NCBI GenBank assembly: GCA_937897665.1
Contig: CALCPB010000421.1
Location: 1 to 10,450 of the forward strand
Direction: 5' to 3'
DNA from: an uncultured Halomicronema sp.
GTDB taxonomy: Bacteria; Cyanobacteriota; Cyanobacteriia; Phormidesmidales; Phormidesmidaceae
DNA length: 10,450 nt
How positions within the stretch are numbered: position 1 is the stretch's first letter; each line of letters begins with the position of its first letter. Made by a program: the position numbers and the translations under genes. The notes under the pieces are model-generated. The model was not told where the DNA came from and searched no databases. It was given only the letters and a program-made list of their open reading frames with translations. Of the stretch, positions 1-6,298 are shown in pieces.

Positions 1-1317
1 TTATTGCCTATTCCCTTGCCAATAATCGGGATCTCGCAATGCGCTCCTCGGGTTGGCGAGATGTTGCTCTAAAGTAGGCACGGTTAGCCGCTCTTCGGCC
101 AGCAGCAACTGCAGCAGCTTTAGCTTAAAATAAGCGTCGCGATAGTTGAGATGCTCTGCCACAATCAGGGCTTCTTTGTAAGCTGAGATTGCGGCACTGG
201 GCTCATCTTGCGCTTCATATAGCTGGCCAATTTGATCGAACGTATCCATCAGACCATAGCCATTGTAAGAAAGGCGCTCGACCGCGAGGCGCTGCTGATA
301 CAGGTAAAGCACGTCTTCGGGTTGATCTTGTTCAAGATAAATCTCTGCTAGATCTTGCAGGGCGTCGCTGGCCACATCGGTTTGTCGTTGGCTGAGGGCA
401 ATTGAATAGGTAGTGGTGTAAAAGTTTTGGGCTTGGGCCAAGTTATCGAGATTGCGATAGTTTCGAGCGATCGCCAACAGCAAGGGCGGAATTGGGAGCG
501 GCTGTGCCGTCTGCTCATATTTACGTGCCAGCCGCCGCTGATAGGTGATGGCAGTGCGCACCTCTCCAGCCGCCTGATAGTTTTGAATGGCTCCCTTCAA
601 ATACTCAACTTCTTTAACGTCGTCACCATTACTACCGAGGGAACTCAATAGAGTTTGATAGGTCTCAGCGGCCACCGCAAAGCGAAACCAAGTTGCTTGC
701 AGACGCGCTAGATTTTCCAACAGGCGCTGTCGCTCCTCTCGATCGCCGGCTTGGGCAGCTCGCACAATTAACGTTTCATATACGGCGATCGCCGCATCAA
801 TGTCGCGTAACACTTCAAAGGCGACAGCGACTTCCTCTAGCAGTTCAATATTCAGCGGTTCATCGTCGAGCAAGTCTGTCTGAATTTGCCGTAATCGAAT
901 CGCTAATAGCTGCGTTTCCTCGCCTCGAGAGTTTTCCCAGGCCCGCAGGCCCACCCGCTGAATCGCTGCAATCTCTTCCTCATAGCCTAAAATCCGCCGC
1001 AGCCGCACTTCCCGCATCCATTCCACAAACGCTAGTTCTGTTTGCCCCTCTAAAAACAGCTGCTCTGCTTCGATGGCGAGCCGGTCGAGTTCCGCTTCGA
1101 GCGCCAACTTTTCTAAGGGGCTAAGGGGGCGCACAATCGGCAACTCGGGCAATAGGGGATCGCGCGGCTCGGTTAGCTCCGGGTCCGAGAGAAACAGCTC
1201 AAGTAGTACTGGTGAAAGTTGAGCCCAGGCGATGATCGGCAATGAGGCCAAACCAGCCAAAGCAATCGCGATCGCGCCCGGCCAGTGACGCCAAGCGGTG
1301 GAAAAAATGGGGAGCAT
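1..1317 (-). CDS. Secreted TPR-repeat protein, function unknown
   Basis: From the ATG at 1317 this encodes about 438 residues and ends with TAA at base 1, so it is complete. The N-terminus reads as a Sec signal peptide: a positively charged start (WRHW), a hydrophobic stretch at about 14-29, and an AWA-Q cleavage site near residue 32. The protein should therefore leave the cytoplasm. The rest is almost all helical. Roughly residues 160-395 carry repeated TPR-like helix pairs, with A-x-x-x-Y and L/Y spacing such as AIAVYETL, AETYQTLL, AQNFYTTT and AISAYKEAL. TPRs mediate protein-protein binding; no catalytic motif is visible. The frame stays open upstream to a TTG at 1380, but that start would put 21 mostly uncharged residues before the signal peptide, so I prefer the ATG. 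It diverges from hemC across a 138-base gap. The fold call is firm; the role is unknown. Confidence 0.8.
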   Translation of the reverse strand: MLPIFSTAWRHWPGAIAIALAGLASLPIIAWAQLSPVLLELFLSDPELTEPRDPLLPELPIVRPLSPLEKLALEAELDRLAIEAEQLFLEGQTELAFVEWMREVRLRRILGYEEEIAAIQRVGLRAWENSRGEETQLLAIRLRQIQTDLLDDEPLNIELLEEVAVAFEVLRDIDAAIAVYETLIVRAAQAGDREERQRLLENLARLQATWFRFAVAAETYQTLLSSLGSNGDDVKEVEYLKGAIQNYQAAGEVRTAITYQRRLARKYEQTAQPLPIPPLLLAIARNYRNLDNLAQAQNFYTTTYSIALSQRQTDVASDALQDLAEIYLEQDQPEDVLYLYQQRLAVERLSYNGYGLMDTFDQIGQLYEAQDEPSAAISAYKEALIVAEHLNYRDAYFKLKLLQLLLAEERLTVPTLEQHLANPRSALRDPDYWQGNRQ

Positions 1318-1455
1318 AGCAGCTGACAGAATTATCCTTTCGTTAACAGTGCCCGGATACCCCACAGAAACGGTAAACAATTGGGGTAACCTTAAGATCT
1401 TGCAGTTTTTCTGCGCAATATCAACTCCTAGACGACTTTAATAAGCTAAGTTTCC

Positions 1456-2433
1456 ATGACTTCAATGGCTTCTACTTCAACGGCTGCCCCCACTCGCACG
1501 GTGCGCATCGGCTCCCGCAAGAGTCAGCTCGCGCTGGTGCAAACTCATTGGGTTCGCGACGAATTGCAAAAGCAGTTTCCTGAGTTGGCCTTTGAAGTCA
1601 GCACCATGGATACCCAGGGCGATAAGGTGTTGGACGTGTCGTTGTCGAAGATTGGCGACAAAGGACTCTTTACCCAAGAGCTCGAAGATGGCATGCTGCA
1701 GGGCGATATTGACTTTGCCGGGCATTCCCTCAACGACTTGCCGACTCGCCTGCCCGACGGGTTAATGCTGGGTTGTGTCACCCAGCGCGAAAATCCGGCT
1801 GACGCGCTCGTCGTCCACGCCCAGCACCAAGATAAACAAATCGACACCCTGCCTGAAGGCGCAGTGGTTGGCACGTCTTCGCTGCGGCGCTTAGCCCAGT
1901 TACGTCATCACTTTCCCCATCTCACTTTCAAAGATATTCGCGGCAACCTCAACACTCGCTTGCGCAAACTCGATGAAGGTCACTACGACGCGATCATATT
2001 GGCCGTGGCTGGTTTAGAGCGGTTGGGGATGGGCGATCGCATTCATCAGCATTTACCCGCCGAGGTTTCACTCCATGCAGTAGGCCAAGGGGCCTTAGGC
2101 ATTGAGTGTCGTGCCGACGATGCGGAAATCTTGGCCCTGATCAAAACCTTAGAAGACCCCGCTAGCGCCGACCGCTGTTTGGCTGAACGCGCCTTTTTGC
2201 GAGAGCTCGAAGGTGGCTGTCAGGTGCCCATTGGCGTCAATACGGTGTGGGCTAACGACACCCTGACCCTTACTGGCCTTGTTGCCAGCCTAGACGGGCA
2301 AACCCTGATTAAAGAAGAAATTCAAGGGACACCGGCTGAAGCCGAACAGTTGGGCACCACACTGGCCCAGCGTGTACGAGGCCGTGGTGCTCAGGCAATT
2401 TTGGACGAAATCAACGCCGAGAATCGTTCATAG
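1456..2433 (+). CDS. hemC: Hydroxymethylbilane synthase (porphobilinogen deaminase)
   Basis: A cytoplasmic enzyme that joins four porphobilinogen units into hydroxymethylbilane, feeding haem, chlorophyll and bilin synthesis. At 325 residues it is full length for the family. Recognisable landmarks are [13 protein letters not shown] (17-29), GTSSLRR (139-145) and RGN..TR (162-168), which supply the arginines that hold the growing pyrrole chain. [11 protein letters not shown] lies at 207-217, and [10 protein letters not shown] at 251-260 contains Cys255, the attachment point of the dipyrromethane cofactor. The catalytic Asp is present (Asp94), but its segment reads AGHSLNDLP, whereas the family normally has (A)VHS(L/M)KD(L/V)P. 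Gly89 and Asn93 are therefore unusual (see findings). Two ATGs lie close together (1456 and 1465) and neither has a strong Shine-Dalgarno. I keep the first; the second would only remove three residues. No strong terminator follows. Confidence 0.96.
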   Translation: MTSMASTSTAAPTRTVRIGSRKSQLALVQTHWVRDELQKQFPELAFEVSTMDTQGDKVLDVSLSKIGDKGLFTQELEDGMLQGDIDFAGHSLNDLPTRLPDGLMLGCVTQRENPADALVVHAQHQDKQIDTLPEGAVVGTSSLRRLAQLRHHFPHLTFKDIRGNLNTRLRKLDEGHYDAIILAVAGLERLGMGDRIHQHLPAEVSLHAVGQGALGIECRADDAEILALIKTLEDPASADRCLAERAFLRELEGGCQVPIGVNTVWANDTLTLTGLVASLDGQTLIKEEIQGTPAEAEQLGTTLAQRVRGRGAQAILDEINAENRS

Positions 2434-2758
2434 CCATAAATTTGAAGCCTGATTAGCGTTCTTGTTCGCTGCCGCTCCACTCATAATAAGGGTGGCCGTT
2501 TACTCCTTATTGACAGCATCAAAGATTCCGAAATGCTCTGATAATCCTGTCGCCATCCTGGACTCGTCTCGACATCAAAGGACAGGCATTCATCGATTTT
2601 CCTGGGTTAATGAAGACTGTAATTTCACGCAAGAAACTGTTGGTCAGATGAACTGAGACCTAGCTTAGCGACTTTGTTGGTGGGGCTGATGGATCAAAGG
2701 CTTGACCGATTTATAAAAAAAATGTTGTCAGTGATATGAAACTGAAACGTCGAGGGTA

Positions 2759-2781
2759 GTCTAAGCTGCATGGAGCTAGAC
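2759..2781 (+). promoter_or_regulatory. Stem-loop in the pilA leader
   Basis: GTCTA (2759-2763) plus GCT (2765-2767) can pair with AGC (2774-2776) plus TAGAC (2777-2781). This makes an 8-bp stem with one bulged A and a 6-base loop. It sits 43 bases before the pilA start, so it would lie in the 5' untranslated RNA if transcription begins upstream. It could stabilise the mRNA or serve as a protein site. The pairing is seen; a role is inferred. Confidence 0.35.
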
Positions 2782-2806
2782 GCAGTCCATTATTCACCGG
2801 CTTCTC

Positions 2807-2814
2807 AAGGAGAG
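2807..2814 (+). promoter_or_regulatory. Ribosome binding site of pilA
   Basis: AAGGAGAG lies 10 bases before the ATG at 2825. It is the best Shine-Dalgarno match among the plus-strand genes here, which fits the high expression expected of a major pilin and fixes the start. Confidence 0.8.
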
Positions 2815-2824
2815 ACCTCAACCA

Positions 2825-3373
2825 ATGAAAACTAGCCTGAAATTCAACCTATTACAGCATCTGCGCCGCAAGCAAGCCGAGGGTGGCTTCACCCTGATCG
2901 AGCTGCTGGTGGTCATTATCATTATCGGCATCTTGGCCGCGATCGCTCTGCCTTCCTTCCTCAACCAGGCCAACCGCGCCCGTGAGACTGAAGCTTCTCA
3001 AGCGATCGGTTCGCTCAACCGCGGCCAGCAGGCTTACTACTTAGAAGCCGTCGAATTTGCAAGCAATGTTGACCAGCTTGACGTTGGTGTTGAAGAAGAT
3101 ACTGATAACTTTGCTTACTCTAATACGATCACAGCCACGGCAGGTGACGGTGCCTTTAATGTCGTTGCTGGGACAAGCGCCATTATGTACGCAGTGCCCA
3201 AGGCTAAGCTGAGAGGCTTTGCTGGTATTACCTACCTCGATACGACTTCTGCTGGCAAACAGGCAACGGTGTCTAACCTCTGTCGTGAGAAGGCTTCAAA
3301 AGCCAACGATACCCAGGTTGCTAACGTAATCACAACTACCGATTGTGGTGCCGACCTAGAGCCGATCAAGTAA
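2825..3373 (+). CDS. pilA: Type IV pilin, cyanobacterial PilA type
   Basis: Structural subunit of type IV pili, which cyanobacteria use for twitching motility, DNA uptake and surface attachment. The 182-residue prepilin has a short basic leader (residues 1-21) ending in Gly-Gly. Prepilin peptidase should cut between Gly21 and Phe22 in GGFTLIELL; the hallmark Glu is at mature position 5. Residues 22-45 form the hydrophobic N-terminal helix that anchors the subunit before assembly and later packs the fibre core. The following stretch (NQANRAR...GSLNRGQQAYYLE) is the form typical of cyanobacterial PilA proteins. Two cysteines, Cys153 and Cys174, probably close a C-terminal disulphide loop. It has a strong ribosome binding site and its own terminator, so it is probably transcribed alone. 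Whether it is the main or a minor pilin cannot be told, but its length and leader favour a major type. Confidence 0.94.
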   Translation: MKTSLKFNLLQHLRRKQAEGGFTLIELLVVIIIIGILAAIALPSFLNQANRARETEASQAIGSLNRGQQAYYLEAVEFASNVDQLDVGVEEDTDNFAYSNTITATAGDGAFNVVAGTSAIMYAVPKAKLRGFAGITYLDTTSAGKQATVSNLCREKASKANDTQVANVITTTDCGADLEPIK

Positions 3374-3498
3374 TCTCGCTTAGCAATTTGAATAAGTTTT
3401 GGATGTCAATAAATTGGTTCTACCGTTTCTAATCAAGCTAGCCGGTCTTTGACCAAGAATCCTGACCTCCAAACTTTGACAAGTGCTCAAGACTACTC

Positions 3499-3531
3499 AA
3501 AACCCTTCACTACTCATGGTGGGGGGTTTTT
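3499..3531 (+). terminator. Intrinsic terminator of pilA
   Basis: AAAACCCTTCAC (3499-3510) pairs with GTGGGGGGTTTT (3519-3530) as a 12-bp stem that includes two G-U pairs. The loop is 8 bases and the 3' side ends in five Ts. It lies 126 bases after the pilA stop, implying a long 3' untranslated region. It would separate pilA from the genes that follow. Confidence 0.85.
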
Positions 3532-3623
3532 GATCTGAACGCAGTTTTGGATAAGAGCCTATATCCGACTGTCTGAGTAAAAATCTCTTGAGCAGAATCG
3601 AAAGGGACTCTGTTCAGGGAACC

Positions 3624-3645
3624 TAGCTTCGACTTCGCTCAGCTA
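3624..3645. repeat. REP-like intergenic sequence
   Basis: The arms TAGCT (3624-3628) and AGCTA (3641-3645) flank TCGACTTCGCTC. The core TTCGACTTCGCTCAG resembles a short sequence I recall as scattered between genes in many cyanobacteria and other bacteria. Only one copy occurs in this window, so its repeat status rests on memory. Confidence 0.4.
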
Positions 3646-3649
3646 TCAG

Positions 3650-3678
3650 TTGACGAGAGACGGTTACCTGTCTAACAA
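3650..3678 (+). promoter_or_regulatory. Possible sigma-70-type promoter before the anchored protein gene
   Basis: TTGACG (3650-3655) matches five of six -35 bases. After a 17-base spacer, TAACAA (3673-3678) matches three of six -10 bases. It lies after the pilA terminator and about 90 bases before the next start, so it is well placed. The -10 box is weak. Confidence 0.3.
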
Positions 3679-3726
3679 GGACTAAACGTTTTGGTTCGCC
3701 GCATCTTCTGAAACTGAGTTAAGATT

Positions 3727-3742
3727 CCAAAGAATTCTGTGG
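3727..3742. promoter_or_regulatory. Imperfect palindrome centred on AGAATTCT
   Basis: CCAAAGAATTCTGTGG is self-complementary at seven of eight base pairs, with only the A/G pair at 3730/3739 failing. It ends 24 bases before the start at 3767. The central AGAATTCT recurs before the second methyltransferase (6210-6219), so it may be an operator for a shared regulator. Confidence 0.35.
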
Positions 3743-3766
3743 CAGAGTGTTTGAGGTTTTGCAGCG

Positions 3767-4561
3767 ATGACGCGAACTAAGTCATGGGTAATCACAAGCG
3801 GCATTTTTGTACTGATTGTGAGTGGTATTACCACCATGCAAATTAGCCGACTTCGTTCTGCATTGACGCCTCAAAACTCAGCGTTACCTCAACAAGCTGA
3901 GTTACAAACGCAAGAAGCACAACTGCAATTATCCTTACTGAAAACCCTGCCTGATTTGGGATATCGAAATCTGATTGCTGATTGGACATTTCTCAACTTT
4001 TTACAATATTTCGGCAGCAACGAATATCGGCAGATTAATGGTTATGCCCTGAGTGCCGATTATTTTGACGTGATTTTAGAGCGCGACCCCTACTTTTATC
4101 TAGCCTATGTATATTTATCGAGCAGCGTCTCGATTTTTGCCGGTCAGGCCGAAAAAGCAGTTGAGCTGCAGGAGCGAGGTCTCCAGTATTTATCACCAGA
4201 GTTTCCACCGGAGGGATATTTTATCTGGCGTCACAAGGGTATTGACGAAGTGCTGTTTCTTGATGATGCCGAAGCCGCGAGTCGCTCTCATCAAATCGCT
4301 GCCGAGTGGGCAGCGCAGTCATCCGATCCCAGAGCCCAAGAAGATCAGGTTTCTCTACAGAGAACAGCTGAGATTATGGCGAGTAATCGTGACAAAACGC
4401 AGGCTCAGATCGGGGCGTGGGCTCAGGTTTTAGGATCGGTGCCGGATGAAAAAACCCAGGCTGAGGTGATTAAAAATATCGAAGCCCTTGGGTATGAAGT
4501 TGTCCCTAATGAACAGGGCAGCTATTCGATTCAACCGCGAGCTTCTACTGCTGAAGAATAA
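3767..4561 (+). CDS. Membrane-anchored protein with TPR-like helices, unknown function
   Basis: A 264-residue protein complete from ATG to TAA. GAGG at 3753-3756 is a modest ribosome binding site. Residues 7-24 are a hydrophobic segment after a basic start (MTRTK), an N-terminal anchor or uncleaved signal. Residues 40-57 are rich in Gln and charged residues and may be a helical linker. The core at about 60-185 contains RNLIADWTFLNFLQYFG (67-83), followed by YFDVILERDPYFYLAYVYLSS and paired helices that look like degenerate TPRs (AEKAVELQERGLQYLSP). I recognise this as a conserved cyanobacterial hypothetical family but know of no assigned function. It sits between the pilin and the two methyltransferases on the same strand. 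A role as a periplasmic scaffold for pili or the cell surface is possible, but only from position. No catalytic motif is visible. Confidence 0.85.
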   Translation: MTRTKSWVITSGIFVLIVSGITTMQISRLRSALTPQNSALPQQAELQTQEAQLQLSLLKTLPDLGYRNLIADWTFLNFLQYFGSNEYRQINGYALSADYFDVILERDPYFYLAYVYLSSSVSIFAGQAEKAVELQERGLQYLSPEFPPEGYFIWRHKGIDEVLFLDDAEAASRSHQIAAEWAAQSSDPRAQEDQVSLQRTAEIMASNRDKTQAQIGAWAQVLGSVPDEKTQAEVIKNIEALGYEVVPNEQGSYSIQPRASTAEE

Positions 4562-4626
4562 GCCCGATAATCACTTTCTCTGGCTCATGTCGCGATATTG
4601 TTTACGTGAGTTCGTCAGCTAGCTGT

Positions 4627-4651
4627 GCCTCTCTCCTAAGGGAAGAAAGGC
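4627..4651 (+). terminator. Imperfect hairpin after the anchored protein gene, possible weak terminator
   Basis: GCCTCTCTCC (4627-4636) can fold onto GGAAGAAAGGC (4641-4651) around a TAAG loop, with one bulged A and one C/A mismatch. It is followed by a mixed stretch rather than a clean T-run, so termination would be inefficient. It lies 66 bases after the stop at 4561. Confidence 0.3.
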
Positions 4652-4744
4652 TTCAAATCCTTGTTCTTGCATGGCACCTCCTTAGCAAAATTTCTCGACC
4701 GAATTTGCGGTGTTTAGACCAGACTATCGATTGATGGATATTCT

Positions 4745-6064
4745 ATGACTGATTCATCCTCTCACTGGGATAAAATTCGCCCTCAGTTTGATGCCCTGCC
4801 ATACCCTAACCATCCTTTAGAAAAGCATCCTGGTAGGGACTCTAGCGATCTGGCTAAGCACAACTATACGATTCCTTATTATTTGAGAAATCACCAGGTT
4901 GTCGATAGTACAGACAAGTGGATTTTGGATGCGGGTTGTGGGTCTGGGTTTAAGCTACTAGCGCTAGCGATCGCCAATCCTGGTGCAAATCTAGTCGGGG
5001 TAGATATTTCACCCAAGTCTTTGGAGATGGCCCAGCAGCGTCTGGACTATCACAATGTTCCTAATCCCTTTGCTCTGCATTGTTTGCCGATCGAAGCTTT
5101 GGCCACCCTGCCCTATAGCTTCGACTATATCAATTGTGACGATGTCCTCTACCTGCTTGAAGATCCAGCGGCAGGCTTAGCGGCGATGCGATCAGTGCTC
5201 AAATCAGCAGGCATCATTCGGGCGAATATGCACAGTGCCTTGCAGCGAGCAGATTACTATCGTATGCAAAAATTCTGGGCGAAGGTTGGATGTTTAGAAG
5301 GGTCTGCAACGTCAGAAGAAATGGCGGTTGTTCGTCAAACCATGGCAACGCTCGAAGACTGGGTATTGGCCAAAGAGCAAACCTGGATGCCCGCCTTTGA
5401 GACAGATGACCAGCGTTTACTGATGAACCACTTATTTCGGGGTGACACGGGCATCACCATGGCCGATTTTTCCACGCTTTTACAGCGAGCTGGATTGGAG
5501 TTTATCAGCATGGTCAACTGGCGGCAGTGGAACCTGGAAGAGTTGTTCAAAAACATTGAAGACCTGCCCATTGCCGTGGCGCTGAATATTGCCTCAATGA
5601 CGCTAGAAGAGCAGCTTTATCTCTTTGAACTGCTAAATCCCATACATCGACTGCTCGATCTATATTGCGGACATCCGGGGCAAGGGCGCGATCGCCCGCC
5701 GGTAGAGGATTGGCCTGATGAGCTGTGGCCCAATACGATGGTTCACCTACATCCTCAGCTCAACACCGCGGCCTTTCGGGCCTGTTTAGAAGCTAGTGCC
5801 GAAAACTTAGGGCTGCTGCCCCTTGATCAGTACTTAAAAGTGGATGGCCAGCCAATCGGTGTGGACAGCTCGTTTTCAAGTTGTTTGTATATTTTGCTCA
5901 GCGGCCCCCAATCAGTAGCGGCCCTAGTGCAACGGTGGCAGCAGGCATGCCCCTTAGATCTGATCACCCTACAACCGATACCGGTGGAGAGGGCTTTTCA
6001 AACGGTGCGCGACTTTTTGGTGGGTCTAGAGAAGGCTGGATACATAATGCTGGAGGCACCATAA
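4745..6064 (+). CDS. Class I SAM-dependent methyltransferase, first tandem copy
   Basis: A 439-residue methyltransferase of a cyanobacterial family with a Rossmann core and a long C-terminal extension. Motif I is LDAGCGSGF (61-69), the glycine-rich SAM loop. The acidic residue closing strand 2 is Asp87 in VGVDIS, and NCDDVLYLLEDP (130-141) is the post-II/strand-4 region. Residues 1-57, with QFDALPYP near 14-21, probably form a lid over the active site. Residues 165-439 lie outside the core and hold conserved blocks such as MNHLFRGDTG (227-236), NIEDLPIAVAL (270-280) and CGHPGQGRDRPP (308-319). These are likely to set the substrate, which I cannot name. No signal peptide or membrane segment is visible, so it is cytoplasmic. 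GGA lies 6 bases before the ATG. It is 183 bases after the anchored protein gene and 234 before its paralogue. Pilin, pilus glycan or surface polymer are candidate substrates by neighbourhood only. Confidence 0.9.
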   Translation: MTDSSSHWDKIRPQFDALPYPNHPLEKHPGRDSSDLAKHNYTIPYYLRNHQVVDSTDKWILDAGCGSGFKLLALAIANPGANLVGVDISPKSLEMAQQRLDYHNVPNPFALHCLPIEALATLPYSFDYINCDDVLYLLEDPAAGLAAMRSVLKSAGIIRANMHSALQRADYYRMQKFWAKVGCLEGSATSEEMAVVRQTMATLEDWVLAKEQTWMPAFETDDQRLLMNHLFRGDTGITMADFSTLLQRAGLEFISMVNWRQWNLEELFKNIEDLPIAVALNIASMTLEEQLYLFELLNPIHRLLDLYCGHPGQGRDRPPVEDWPDELWPNTMVHLHPQLNTAAFRACLEASAENLGLLPLDQYLKVDGQPIGVDSSFSSCLYILLSGPQSVAALVQRWQQACPLDLITLQPIPVERAFQTVRDFLVGLEKAGYIMLEAP

Positions 6065-6209
6065 TTTTGAGCAATCCGAGTTGGAGCTGACTTAGTTTCC
6101 AGCGATCAACTCAAGCTTTGAATTATCGGCGGCCTTTTTGAAGAGTGGACTAATATCGATTCACCCAAACAGCTTTGTCGTCTAGTCATCTCGCATTTTT
6201 AGAGGTATC

Positions 6210-6219
6210 GAGAATTCTC
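6210..6219. promoter_or_regulatory. Perfect 10-bp palindrome before the second methyltransferase
   Basis: GAGAATTCTC is fully self-complementary and lies 79 bases before the start at 6299. It shares AGAATTCT with the palindrome at 3727-3742. I saw GAATTC nowhere else in the window. It may be an operator; the repeat is seen and the role inferred. Confidence 0.35.
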
Positions 6220-6298
6220 TCAACGGCAAATTGTTATACCCTTTCCCCAAGGCACTCCATAGCTCTTCCAAAAACCACCCACTGCTGGCGACTCTGCT

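Larger units (their letters stand above)
2434..2824. other. Intergenic region between hemC and pilA
   Basis: This 391-base gap has no gene I can support. The only open frame of note, 2462-2656 from a TTG, gives 64 residues resembling nothing known to me and lacks a ribosome binding site. Just after hemC, CCACTC (2477-2482) and GGGTGG (2490-2495) can pair into a short hairpin, but without a T-run it is a poor terminator. An A-rich stretch lies at 2713-2722. The right end holds a stem-loop and the pilA ribosome binding site, listed separately. I found no convincing -35/-10 pair for pilA. Confidence 0.6.
3374..3766. other. Intergenic region after pilA
   Basis: This 393-base gap has no coding region I can support. 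It holds the pilA 3' untranslated region and terminator, a REP-like sequence near 3624-3645, a possible promoter at 3650-3678 and a palindrome at 3727-3742, all listed separately. Confidence 0.6.

Noticed and set aside
2477..2495. Hairpin as hemC terminator
   Set aside because: The stem is only 6 bp with a G-U pair and no T-run follows.
2462..2656. 64-residue open frame after hemC
   Set aside because: It begins with TTG, has no ribosome binding site, and the translation shows no recognisable domain or helix pattern.
2702..2730. pilA promoter at TTGACC or TTGTCA
   Set aside because: Neither -35-like hexamer has a -10-like sequence at 16-18 bases downstream.
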